DNA of 64,000 nt from Gymnogyps californianus (taxonomy: Eukaryota; Chordata; Aves; Accipitriformes; Cathartidae). The translations under genes and the position numbers were made by a program. Below the pieces are notes generated by a model. It did not search any database and was not told the origin of the DNA. It was given only the letters and a program-made list of their open reading frames with translations. The DNA is taken from assembly GCF_018139145.2 (NCBI RefSeq), contig NC_059477.1, forward strand, positions 44,321,600 through 44,385,599. The letters run 5' to 3'. Below, piece by piece: positions 38,761-51,761 of this stretch. Positions within the stretch are counted from its first letter, which is position 1. Each line of letters begins with the position of its first letter.

Positions 38761-41700
38761 AACTGTCCTTTTCACTATTCCATTGTAATTTTTTTAAACA
38801 AGGTTAAGGAAAAGTCAAATAGCTATTATTATGATGTTTAAACTCAAAATGGCAATTACATAAAAACTGAAAGTTTGTAAAAAAAATAATTGAAAAAGCA
38901 CTATGAAAGCGATGTTTGTGAAATGAAGGAAGAGTACTTAACGGCACTACATTAAAGGCTCAAAGCAAATGCACAATATCTATTGAGACATTTCAAAAAG
39001 GTAACAAAAATAAAAAAGCTAGTATGATTAAACAGCAAGATAACAGAATAAGAGAGAAGTAAACATCAATCCTTCAAAAGACTGCAGTTATGTACAAATG
39101 AGGAAAAGAGAGAGAGTCAAAACATTTGGTTGGTTAAATGCAAAAAACTACAGTACACTGCCAAAAAAAAAAAAAAAACTTTACTTGGGAACGGATTTTG
39201 AACACTAATTACTTTTTCAAATACTGAAGAAACAGTAAGTCTGTCAGAGGTATACTTGAAGGTGCTAAAGGGGAAAAAGGAAGGAAAAAAAAAAAAAGAA
39301 ATGCCAAACATCTAACACATAGATCCCCTTGCCCCAGGGTAATATGGATATTAAAATGTCATGTACACTGAAAAATTACTAGGTGAATCCTTCTTGTATT
39401 TATTAATACAGTCACTGAAGGTAGTGAGAGTTTAATACATCTGTCCTATCCTATTCCCTAGCCAAGTCCAACAGGTCACTGTCAGAGCAAAGTGCTCAGG
39501 TCTTTTGACTGACAGGGTAAAGCTGTTGCTAGGTTTAAGGTGGACAACAGCATTTCTGAAGATCAAAAATACATAAAACATTATTTTTAATGAGTTACTG
39601 GGGGGAAATAAGCTGCTGAATTAACTTTTGACTTCTAAAAGCCTAGGTTGATAGACAGACTGCATTTACATGGCTTTTGCCTAGCTTGCAGCATAGGCAA
39701 CACTAATTCACATCCTCACACCAAATCCTATATAGCCAGAGCTCATAACACTAATTGTAACCAACCTGATCTCAAAAATACCTGGACTTATCCATGTGTA
39801 TACAATTCACCTGGGGCCTATTCCAATAGAACTTTCTAAACATTCTGGAAAAATACAAACCTTGCTCCAGTGTCATGGAACAGATACATAATTTGGAATA
39901 AACTTTTTTTCCTACTATTTTCAGATTTTGGGGATTGTTATCAAGTAATTTTTTTAATTAGGATAATCACCTTGCGTAATACAGTTTAACTCCATGTCTG
40001 ACTGCCGTATGGATTCAGCTAAGGCTATTGTAGATTTATTTCCACACCAAGGAATTCAGACTACCTAGACCTAATATTTCATCAACTTATACCTTTATAC
40101 AGAGCTAGAATGAAGCATTTTAACACCTTGTTTGCAGAGATTATTGCTACCACTGACACATAGTACCTTGCTCCAGACAAAAGGTGCATTTCTTCCCCAG
40201 GCTCCTTCTAGCTGCTGCCAAAATGACAGCGGCAAGCAAGGACTGAGCATTTTTTACATATTCTTCAGACTGGTCCACAGGACACCCTTCCTTCATCTGT
40301 GCTTGTGTAATCATTTACTGCCATGCTAAGGAAACATAAGAGATAGCAATGCAACTCATGCCTTCAACTATAAAAAAAAACCCACTTAGCAGAGTTCTAA
40401 AACAACCACCAAGGATATGGAAAGATCTTAAAGTACCTGTCTACAGAGGGCACTGTTGAGAACATGGTCTGAATTACGCTGCATGGCATGGTGAGCATGA
40501 TCATAGTTAGGCTTTATTGATTATGACTATTAACAAGCTCATTAGTGAAGCTCCTGAACTGTTTCTTCTGTTACCCTTATGTGTCAGCAGCTCATCTGCG
40601 TTACCAAGGCTCACTAAGGGCAGGGAAAAAAAAAGGCAGCGCAGCTGGTCTTTGAATTGCTTGAATTGTGCTTGTCCAAAGTAACTTAGTGCAAATGACC
40701 GTGACTGTCTCTATTATGTATTCTTCCTGGATTGTTACGCTAGGTCCCGAGATGTACTGCTTTAATTCTATAGCTTAAATATTTTATCTGTCCATGTGCT
40801 ACTACCCTACATTTAAAAAATCTATTAAAATACGCCTCTGAAGTCTGCTTGTCTCTTCAAAAGCTTTGTGCATTCTGTCATTAACCTTCAGGAGTGAAAA
40901 CGATAAAGAGGACAAACTGAGTTTCTTAGTGCCTAGGTTAATGAGCTAAAGTGGAAACGCAGAGTGACTAGAGAGCAGGAAAGCTTAAAAACATCAAAAG
41001 AAGGAAAAACAAATCTTTTGAGATTCTTACTGAGATTCATTTTTTATGTAAAACAAGTTAAGTTTAGAGTCACTTAGCAGATTAAGAGTAATTATTGAAA
41101 TTCCCAGTACGTAGTGGCCATTATGACGACCAGTATCTGGAACTTTGATGTAAATCATTTTCTCATTTTCTTGCTTTATTTTGATCATCACTATTTGCAA
41201 AGCTGTTTGTTTTTCAGAAAACATCAGAACAGCAATCATATTTATCATCTTTATGAAAGAACTGGAACGTAAATACAAGCCAAGTATCTCTATAGAAGAT
41301 CTGTCTAGCTCCCGAGGCATGTGTGTTTTACACACTTTATGTGGGGATATTTACATCCATGCATGTTTCTCCCTATTTATTTTAGTTTGAAGATCAGACA
41401 ATATATTTTTAAACTTTTTCCTTTGATTAATAAATAGAACAGGGATGGTTTTCAACACAGGTGTATCAAATGGAATGTGAACTTCCAGACCTGACCACAT
41501 AAAAAGTATCTCCTGTGGGACAAGGTGAAATTAAGGGAAGAAACTGAGCTGAATCTACTGGTTTTGTACTGCTGGATATAAAAAAGACTGTCAAAACTTG
41601 TATTTCAGGGTTGTTTTTTCACAGCAAAGTAGTCTGTGTGTTCTGACTATCTTTACAGATACCATTAATGGCCTGTTCTTAAGATGACAAGAAAATACAC

Positions 41701-44700
41701 AGCAGTGATTATATGTTTTAAGCTAAGCTAAAATTTGACCATGCCCTTCCCCACAGGAGCTGAAATATTATGGAAAAGGATATGGTTAGCACAGCATGAT
41801 CTGATAAGTACATATGTTCACTAACTCAGTGTGCCAGTTAACATCTAAGGAGGTGGAAGGGGCCATGTCTAGTCCACAGTTTGAGCAGTATATGGCAGAA
41901 CAAAAGCTGGGTTCTCTCGAACTGCACGGAAAACGTGCCTGTTTTTTATCTTTCCACAGATGGAAAAAGCACGAAGAACTTGTTCATCTCCACAGCAGTT
42001 GCAAATAGCACTGAATACAGCTTTCTGCTTCTACATAAGGACCAGCAAATACCTCGTTTTCAAGTTGATATATACAATATCTCCTCCTCCTTCTAATATT
42101 TAGAGTTCTATCCATTCCAGAATACCAGCTAAACCACTGCTTAGAGACTACTGCATTTGCATAGCATTCACATACTTCTAGGAAGCTCTCTTTCCATTGG
42201 AACCATCCCATTTGAGTCATTTTTGAGCGACCATTGCAGGCTTCAAATCAAGGCTGATTCATCCGAAATGCATATTTTCATTTTAAAAAGTCCTTTCTAA
42301 ACACAGGCAGTAAACAGAAGAATATGCAAACACACACAGCTCACTGCTTTTCCTGTTTCTGTTTTCTCCTAGAGATGGAATCACCTCTTGCCAGGGAGAA
42401 GTCATGCCTTTTTAGCATCAGCACCTTGGCCTGTGAGACCGAGAATTCCCTCATCAATCCGGAGCCATATGTTCTTGATGTCCCATTTGTTGATTATCTT
42501 CCTGTCCCACATTTTCCTTACCCCTGTGCTTATAAATTCCTAATATTTCCCACTTAAAAAAAAAAAAATCCAACCCAAAAACTCACCACATCTTGGCAAA
42601 TAACTACTGCATAAAATACTAAGCACAATCAACTTCTGCATGCTCCACTCCACTCATACAGCCAGGATTACAATTTAACACACAGAATTGAAGAACTGTA
42701 CAGAAACACCACAAACTATAATTTTCCTAATGCAGCAAGTGACCTTGCCTTAAAGATAACTGGTTGTTAATCAAAGCACTTGGAGATTAATCCTTTGAAT
42801 GTACGCATCTTTTCCTACTCTCAAAAAATCAGAAAATGTACACTCTTTCTATTGCCCATTTTGGCACAAAAGAGGCAAGGCCACAGCATAGATATAATTT
42901 CAGAATAAATATGATTTTCCCCCTTTAAAAAATGTACATGTTTCAAGTCAGTGAAAGAACTTGTCTGGTCTGAAATTTCTTCCAGATGATCTATAAACCA
43001 TCTTGTATTTACACTACAAAGGAGTAATGAGAGAATTAAACAGTCTTTACAAGCTGTGGGTTTGCCATACTGATTCTTATCTGAGCTCATATCTGAGATG
43101 CCACACTAGCCTTATTTTCACTAAAGCTGAGATATCCAATTTCTTGTTTGTACAGTGTAAATGCTTATTATTATTAACTTACGTTCTTCTACAGTTCTTC
43201 TGAGCATCATCCTTTTCCTCCAGCTAAAAGGGACAGTAAATCAGCAGACTTTAATACTCTTGCTGATTTGCCATTCACTGCTTATGGAAACTTTGACAAA
43301 AGATAAACTGTATCCAAAGTGCATCCATTCCAAAGAGAAGTGCCCCAAATCAGTTGGATAGTTGGATTCCAACATTTACATATGCCCTAAACTGCATGGG
43401 AGTTATGACTACTTCTCTAAGGTTGACGTTTCCTTTGTACAACCAGCAGCATCTCAAGCAATTCAATTAGATTCATATGAACACTCACTCTACCCATGTG
43501 CAATTCTCTACAGACAGCCATACCATACTTCCTCTTGTTGAAGAAGAGCTTCAACAATCTCAAAACCTATGCCATGCTGCTTCAGGAGAGAACATTTTCA
43601 AAATGATCTGCTAGTGACGCAAATCCCACATTTTACTCATAAGAACTATGCCAAATGAGATAGCCATAGCAACACAACCATAAGCTTTGGCTGGCTAAAC
43701 CTGCTCACCTACGGCAAAGGTTATTCAGCTAAACTTGTCACGCACATGGCAATAGTTTTTAGTATCAAGAAACCACTCTCAAAGCTGAGTTTCTGCAAAT
43801 CTCTTCACAAACAACTAACAGCTACACATCCCTCCTGCACTACTGGTTTGAATGGGAAGCCTGACAGGAAATATGTCGGTGCAATTGTCGTCACATTACT
43901 GAATGCCAGTAGAGAAGACTGCCAAAAGACAATTCACAGGGGATACGCTGCCTCCCATCTTGCCAAGCAACATGTAAGCATGGCAACTGGACTGCAGAAA
44001 GGGAGACCTGAAAAGGCTGACTTTTGTCAGTTTAGACATACAGCAAAAGGTCCGATGCCTTTTAGACCAACTTTTTCAGAGGAATCGGCTGCAGAGGCCT
44101 CAGGCCCTGCTGTGAGTACTGAGCAACATTCACTACCTATCACAACCATTTTCTATGAAGCACATAACAGCATTTTCCAAAGCTAAAGCATGCCTTCAGC
44201 ACAATGTGAATGCAACATATATACTGCATTGTGGATCCTGTAACATCTGACCATAAAATTATTCCATTATTGTTTCTGTCACATTCTCATGAAAGATGTG
44301 TCTGCTTTCTACTGGGTGGTCACTGGGTGAGTGGTCTTGAATAAACACAGCCATGAACTTGCAGGACATTCTGATCTGAAGTATGCTGCTGGCTGCGTTC
44401 TCTGAGCACCCCACCGTTAGCTTAGGTTTTGAATACTGTCAGAGCCTGGATCCAAAACTCAAGTTCTTAAAAGATTAGCACTTCTAATCATCAAGACAGA
44501 TTTGAAATAAATAGTCAGTCACCAAGTCTGGCAAATGTAAGACAGGAAAACAGCCAGCAATCCAATTTCTTTCCCAGCCAAGCCCTTAACGTATGAAAAC
44601 ACGATATAAGACTGGTGTACATAAAGCACTATTTGCAGTATGTAATTACTTCTTGTTAAGGAGGAGACCTGGACGTTTTACCTCAGAGAAGCCTAAATCA

Positions 44701-47700
44701 GGAGCAGGGTAATGTTCAGAGCATTGTCAGGCGATATGGAGAGATACATCTCTGCAAACACGTAACATAGGTGGGAGAAGTCACAGTCTGCAAAGGAAGG
44801 CAGAAATCAGCAGCAAGGTTCTTCTTTTGTTCATAATTAGCATCAAAGTGGTATTTTGTGAGTTCCTTTATCCAAAGATATCATTACCTTATTAGAGATT
44901 CTCAATATTTTATATTTAGATGCATACAACTTACACGGCATTCATCAGTTTAAAATACATGTATTTTCAAAAAATACGGAATTTCCTTTTTGCTCTTATT
45001 AGGCTTTCCAGGCTATAAAAATTTTTTTAATATTTACTTAGCTTTCTTTACGGCATTTTAATTAACAGTAGAGTTGATAATTACATCATAATTAGACATG
45101 CTAGTGTAATCATCCTAGATGTCCTATTTTCATAAAACCTAATCAGGTATGCTTAAAACGTCTAACTGGAACATTCTAGAGGACTTCTAAATTAACCTCA
45201 GAAAAACAGTTCTGATTGGGTTTTGTGTACATGATGTAGGACCATCAAATCCATCACCAGCTATATAGCTTTCCACACCAGACATCTATTCTGAAACCAT
45301 ATTGCTAAAAACAAACAAAATATATAAAACTGAAGTAACACACAGACTTAGAGCATGTACCAGCTACTCAACTACTGCACTGAGAGTTTGCTTCATTAAG
45401 CCCCTCCTCAAGTCTGTGTGGGACTGTGTTTGTATCTCCACAAACCTGGTACAAGTTTCAGGAGAATATCTGGAATAGATTATTTCCCAGAGTAAACGTT
45501 AACTGTCAAAAGCCTGTGTTCTCAATTTTGAGAAGAAAACACGGAGACTTCTCTGAGACTTGTGTACTTTAATTTCAATCTGCCATGAGCGCAATTTCAT
45601 TTATGGCAGCATTTTAAAATGGGCAGTGCCAAAACAAAGAAACAAAGCACCCATAGCTCTACATCTCAAAGACTTTGTATCAGCTATTTCAGCAGCCAGA
45701 GCATATATGGTAGGCGAAAAGCAATAGCATGCATTTTTCCAATGAAAGAAGCCAGATCTTTAAGTCTTTAGAAAGTAAACCACCTACAGATGAAGAGCTG
45801 AAATACAGAAAACCAGTCATAATTTATTTTTCCCTTAACCTTGCATGTTGTCAAGGAGGGTGTTTGAAGGGAGAAGATTCATTACATTTTTCTAAGTTCT
45901 GCATATGTTTAATAAGTTTACTCAAAAAGTAACTTAATGCTTTGTGAGATTTTAGCCTAATCTCCTTTTACTCCCTTATGGAACAGTTATGTTCTCTGTA
46001 TAACTTGCTGGTGAAAAGAGAAAAAAATCTGGAAAAGTATATTTTTTCATTCTTCCACGGCTTAGAGCACACTGAATGCTCACATTTCCCATGCAATGAC
46101 TCACATCTGGACTGAGACCAAATGCAGAGCTCCATATGGATGCATCACTTTCTTAAAAAATAATGGACATAGGAAATAAGAAATTTGTACTCTATGAGCA
46201 AACTCAACTAGAATGCATTACTTATTCTATAAAAAGCATTGACTGATATCAATCAGTCTTGTATGTAACAGTGGGTGCCTCCTTCTGCTTTAAATTGACT
46301 TGCTGCTTCTGCACTATACCCTCTGCTTAAATGCAAATTCTGCAATAGGGTTTATTATAGTAAATAAGCCTCATGTGCTGTTGATATCAAGTTCTAATAT
46401 CAATTGTTTTGCTATTAAAATGAAGGTTAGGAAAGGTATATTCAGGATAATATACCATCCATCCTACACATATAAATGTACATCAGGTAGACAATGGGCT
46501 ATATATCCAAGTATCCCTCTAGAACAGAGAACAGCAGGCTCTGCTGAACCTAATTCATATAAAACTAAGTTTAAATAAACTAAGTAAAGAAATAAAAGCT
46601 ATGAAAGAAGGTCCTGTGTGTTACATACTCCAACCTAACACAACCCGTTTAGAATTTGTCTACATTTCACTTTGTTGGACAAAACTGGACCTCATTTATA
46701 CTAGTCATACTTATCCTTCAAAAGCAAAAAGGTAAAATGAAAGTAACTGAAGTATAAACACTGGAAAATAAGCAAGAATCAGAAACATAATGTGCAAGAC
46801 TGAGGATCTGTGCCTGAGAAACAAAACACCGTTCTAATGAGAGCACGTCAAAAGGCTTACTTTGATGCAGCCTTCACAACCTATTACTGTTTTGGCATTC
46901 TGCTTTGCTCCGCCTTGTCATCTACATGTATGACTGCCCACCACAGTGGAAAATGTGTGAGGCAGAGTTGGCTTGGTTTCTTGACAAAGGTCAAGACTTG
47001 ACAAAGGTCAGTGGAGAACTGCAAAATGGGGGAATTACTCGTATATTCCACACAAGAGAATAATTACAGTTCATGAGAGAAGGAAAAAGCATATTGGACA
47101 ACAACATTCAGTTCAGACTAACCCTTAATTTACATTGACTTCATTTATCTAATGATATTAGTATGTTTCAACTTTCACTCAGGAAAGTAATCATCTGGCC
47201 AGAGGAACTTATAGAATACAAAGGAGATTTAAAAACAAACAGACTGATAACACAGTTACATTGGATTGTTGTATGTATGTCTTACACTACAGGAAGGAGC
47301 AGGAAAATGGGTTACAGTTATGTGTTGGTAACTTGTATTGCATGTCAGTCTGTCTCTTCATATGTGTAACTGGAAACACTGTAATGACAACACACTTCTC
47401 TAAAACACTTAATACGAATTCAATAACCCCAAAGGCCCAAGTGGCACAGTTTGGGAACTAAAGCTTTAGTCTACTTTGATTATTGTTAAATGTGTAGCTT
47501 CAATAGCACGGAACTCAGTGGAGGCTGCAAAATCTGTCCAAGAAGCTAGGTAAATACTCGAGCTGTTAATTGAGCTTCTTGTTATTCCTAAATGTGCTCA
47601 CACCAGCAAATTTAAAGGCAACTTCTCTATATCCTACATAGGACACACATGTCCTCAGACTGTAACATGCATTTATACAAAACCTCATATGAATGTTAGA

Positions 47701-48854
47701 AAATAATTAAAAAGTAATATTGTGGACAAAAAGATCAACATTTTTTATCCCTATTTCTGTTGAAGTGAGTCCTGCAGTACTTTCACACAAAGGATCTTTT
47801 TTTTTTTTTTTTCATTAGTTACTGAAGATAAGCTGGGAAAAAGTCAGTGTGCCACATGAAAGCTTTACATATCATAGCTAATGTGCAGACTATCTGAAAT
47901 TTCTAGGGTAGACTTCCTTCAGTTCACACAAGCTGATCACTAACACAGTGGACATTTTTGGATTCAGAGATCCATCAGTGTGTTAACAGAAGGCCTTATG
48001 AAGAACAGTGAAAACCTGCCAGTCACCAGCAGCAGTGTTACCCTAGGAAATTAAACGGCAGACACTCATAGCTCCATCAATGGAACTATTAGGAGGAGGG
48101 TTAAGCCTACATACAGAGCAGAAAACTAAACGTTTGCTCTTCCACTGTGAAGTCTGTCACTATAAATATTTTAAAATAGGCTCTTCCCCAGAGCAAAAGG
48201 ATTTAGTAATTCAAAGTATGATGATGATGATTACCTGTGCTAAAATACTTTGCCAATGAGAATACTATGAATCTGCACATTAAATCTTCAGTGACATGTT
48301 GGCTCATGCAAGCAAACAATTAAGACAAGTTTCCGTTGTCTGTGGAACCTAGAGAGTTTAAAAAAAAAAAAAAAAGAGTGAAGTTGAAAAAGAAAATTGA
48401 GGTATTAATCACATCTGTAGGCAAGCTCTAGAGGGGGATGTGAGGACTAGAAAAAGTATCAGAACAGGAATACTTTATGAAGTTTAAAAAAAAGAATGCA
48501 ACAGCTTCGTCAGAGATACCATCATACATAACTGCCCATTCCATTGTTGAACATGGGCATTCATACATAATATTAAGGTCTTGATTCTCTTTCTATGTTC
48601 AAAGCATTTCTTTCTGCTCAAACCGCATGAAAAGTTGATTCAACTCCTACGCATTATTTAAAGATACGGGCAGTGCTACCACAGAGTAAGGGCAGACTAG
48701 TTAACAAGGACAGATGAAATTTCAGGTGTTGATCACAGCCCTTCTGAACACAGGCCAGGAGAAGTACACAGTAAGGCAGTGTTCACTGGGAAGGTATGCT
48801 ATTAAATTGCAAAAATAGAAAGTTCTTGCTTCTGTGGTTAGTCTAGGGAATAAA
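38761..48854. other. Intergenic sequence
   Basis: No gene recognised. It includes A-rich runs (39162-39177, 39285-39297) and a 14-bp near-direct repeat of TTGACAAAGGTCA around 46982-47009. The longest open frame is 146 codons at 43746-44186, listed separately as a doubtful ORF. None of the expected DAPL1 exons was recognised. Confidence 0.65.
43746..44186 (+). CDS. Doubtful 146-codon open reading frame
   Basis: ATG-initiated and uninterrupted for 438 nt in AT-rich sequence. No signal peptide, membrane segment, repeat or known domain is visible; the product is basic and mixed (starts MAIVFSIKKPLSKLSFCKSL). There is no CpG island, strong promoter or poly(A) context, and no splice-site logic. 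It could be a chance ORF, a decayed retroposon, or a bird-specific short gene; chance is most likely. Confidence 0.12.
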   Translation: MAIVFSIKKPLSKLSFCKSLHKQLTATHPSCTTGLNGKPDRKYVGAIVVTLLNASREDCQKTIHRGYAASHLAKQHVSMATGLQKGRPEKADFCQFRHTAKGPMPFRPTFSEESAAEASGPAVSTEQHSLPITTIFYEAHNSIFQS

Positions 48855-48983
48855 AGTGGTTATAAAAGAATGTAATGGGTGTGGCAGTGGCGAATAACAA
48901 GCAAGGTCACAGCAGCTGTCTGGTCCAACTGCCTGCAGGCTGTTTGTGCAAACAGGACTATCCTGCCACAGGAAGAAACAAAG
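48855..48983 (+). repeat. Unnamed interspersed repeat, copy A
   Basis: Aligns by eye with 50426-50640. Shared blocks are AGTGGTT.TAAAA, GTGGCAGT, AACAAG.AAG, GTCTGGTCCAA, TTGTGCAA, ACTATCCTGC and ACAGGAA.AAAC. It does not match the CR1 3' end or the LTR in this window, so it is probably an old dispersed repeat I cannot name. Confidence 0.6.
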
Positions 48984-50425
48984 TTCAACTTTTTTTTTGT
49001 CATGCCAATAGAGATTGATAGTGCTGTAAAAACCAAAACAGGCATTCCCTTTGGGAGATGACAGCAGTAGCATTTCCACAGACATCCGAAGGGCTGGATC
49101 AGCTTGTCAGGGTCAGCTGGTTCACTGACCTTAGCCATGAAGTTGACCAGACTCAGTCCTAGAGCAGGCCAATAATCTCAGGCACCGTATCTCCTTACTG
49201 CTCCAGGGCACCCTAAATATTAGTAAATATCTTTACGCATACCATTTTTTTTATACTAAATAGCACCTTGTAGTCTCTTCTACTTTATAGGAATGACGTG
49301 TAAAAGAATAACAGAAGCAGCAGGATATTTAATGTGGTAATTTCCAGCTAGTTCTTAAAGTCATATGCGGGTTCATTTTTCTTGACTAGGAAGAGTGTGA
49401 AATGAATTATCTGTCAATCGGCACAAAGTAATCACACACTACGAGAAGAGATTGATCTCCATTAGGGCTAAATACAAAAGACCTCCAGCTCATTACAAAA
49501 GGCTTATAATCAAGTTACTGCATTGTAGCACAGTTCATTTGACTATGTCCTAAAATTATTGAAATAGTTAAGCAAATCCAGAATCTGCCAGTGCATCCCT
49601 AGAATGGCCAGAGAGATACAGGAAACTGAGATCGTCATATCACATGAAATGCTGAATTACGACTGTTGACAATCTCCCCTCTGCCCAAAAATCAATCCTT
49701 GTATATGAGTGCTTGATAAGGGAACAAAATACACATTCCTTCAGTTTGGCTGTAAATTCTCCAGCACTGCTATTGATCCAGATCCTATTTAAAGCTGTCA
49801 CTCATCCAGAGAGGTTAGTATGTTGTTTTAGAAGAGGATTTATCTAATTTCAAATATTGCACACAATTATAAACCCATACAATGAAAGAGGGATAAGGCC
49901 ATTCATCAATTGTCAAAAAGGCATTTAGTTTGAATTTGTCTAGCTTGCTGATATTATTAAACATTCAAGCACTGGAAACAAAAAAAAGAAAATCTTTTAA
50001 ATTTTATAGGTATGTCAACCCCTGCTCATGCCTGATGTACTAAGGGCTACAAAGGAAATTCTGTTATAACCCTACTCCTTTCACATGACTGTGAACATCC
50101 ATCCTGTTCGACTGTTTACCAGTTACAAATATTGACAATGAACCTTGTAAAAAAGACTAAGCAAAACCACTCTCAGCTGTTTTTTTAAACTTTTCCCGTA
50201 TAACACAAGTAAACTTCTATTTGTTTGAACGAGGTTGAAAATGACCCATGTTTGAAACCAAACTTGAAACCTAAGAATATAGTCTTCAACAGAGCCTACT
50301 GACTTAACAAATTGCACAAAAAAGCAAGTCACACTGAAAATGCTCACTAGATGTCTCCATATATTTTTTGCAGATCTAGCTGCCATGCAATTTGCTTTGC
50401 CTCAGTGATTATCTTCCCTAATCTA

Positions 50426-50640
50426 AGTGGTTTTAAAATAACGTGCTAGATATGGTGGCAGTTAACAAGTAAGACCATAAAGTCTGTTTGGTCCAATGGC
50501 ACAGAAGGTGTTGTGCAAGTAGCACTATCCTGCTATAGTGCTAGAGGGACAAACTGTCTGGTTGTAAATTATAGGGCTATAGAGACAAACTGTCCCTATA
50601 GCACTATAGCTGCTATCCTGCTACAGGAACAAACATACTA
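50426..50640 (+). repeat. Unnamed interspersed repeat, copy B with internal rearrangement
   Basis: Direct-orientation relative of 48855-48983. It is longer because of an 80-nt block near its right end that holds a near-perfect inverted repeat and a second copy of ACTATCCTGCT / GCTATCCTGCT. The order of shared blocks is otherwise the same. Confidence 0.6.
50532..50610 (+). repeat. Inverted repeat (19-bp arms, 41-nt spacer)
   Basis: Arms 50532-50550 and 50592-50610 are reverse complements at 18 of 19 positions (GCTATAGTGCTAGAGGGAC versus its partner). A smaller stem, AGCACTAT/ATAGTGCT, overlaps the left arm at 50521-50542. It sits inside repeat copy B. Confidence 0.85.
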
Positions 50641-50812
50641 AGATGAAGATTTCTCTTCAAATAGCATGAAACTGTCCTAGTGATGCACAGGGGTATAAGT
50701 TGTGTAGTTTACAAAGCCTGTGTGTTAAGAGGAGATATGAAGCGCTGGGAAAGCTCATTTCAGCTTGCCAGCTCCGTTGGTCCTACAAATGCTAAAATCC
50801 TCTACTTCATGA

Positions 50813-50826
50813 CCACCATCTAGTGG
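50813..50826 (-). promoter_or_regulatory. CTCF-like motif 1
   Basis: Minus-strand reading CCACTAGATGGTGG fits the CTCF core CCASYAGRKGGCRS at 13 of 14 positions; the exception is T for C at position 12. Same orientation as the motif at 51748. Confidence 0.4.
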
Positions 50827-51747
50827 CAGTTTATCTATACAGTCACATTTATGAGCATACGAAGTACTTTTGTTTCCCTGTCACAGTACAGACAAATCAC
50901 TTCCTGCACTTTCCAAGCAGCATGTAAACGATATCATATGGAGGATGTGCTTCCCCAAGACTTCTACTTTCACAGTCTGCAACACATATTATTTATATAG
51001 CATAATATGTATTACTGCCCCATACACACTGATCCTATTCTATAGTCTGATGGGGGAAAGAGAAGAATCCTTGTGTCTCTGTTTCCTCCTCATTTTCTTC
51101 TGAGTGATTGGCACCTCACAAGACAGAAGGACTAACCCATTCTGTCTGCACAACACTGCCTTTGAAAAAGCTAATCGGGTAGCAACTAGAGAGGAGACTT
51201 GCAGTTTACTTATCCTCAGCCTTGACCTGTACACTCAAAAAATGAGACTGTAATCTAGCTCGCAAGATGAATCTCCCCATAACTATCGTAACAACGCAAA
51301 CAGAAGAAAAATGGGTATACTAAAACTAACTCTGATTATTCAATTTTAGCACCTTTGTATAATTTTTATGACATTCTGCAAAGACTATCAATTATAACAT
51401 TTTCCTCTTGTTTAACTTTAATTTTTATTCCTCTATGTAAATACAGCAATTACATTTTAGCACTGTGCAACTACAATGTTGTCCCAATCCTGCTATAAAC
51501 CATAACCAGCCAAACAAGAGCAGGGGCAATTCACAGTTCTCTCCCTCCATTTTCCAGTTTATTGATGTGCTTCCTAGGAGTATCCTGTAATCACTAGTGT
51601 TTCAGAAAGCTGCTATTCCAATGGCAATTACTGGAAAATGTGAATCAGTTTCTACCCACCATGAAAAAGGTAAATTTCTTGTTTACACCTAGGTCCGGTA
51701 TGCAGTTATGTATGGTAAAGAATTACCACTCGATTGCTGAATATCAC

Positions 51748-51761
51748 GTGCCCTCTAGTGG
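51748..51761 (-). promoter_or_regulatory. CTCF-like motif 2, overlapping an E-box
   Basis: Minus-strand reading CCACTAGAGGGCAC fits CCASYAGRKGGCRS at all 14 positions. A CACGTG E-box at 51745-51750 overlaps its end. Position between PKP4 and the CpG-island gene suits an insulator or loop anchor, which is inference. Confidence 0.5.
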
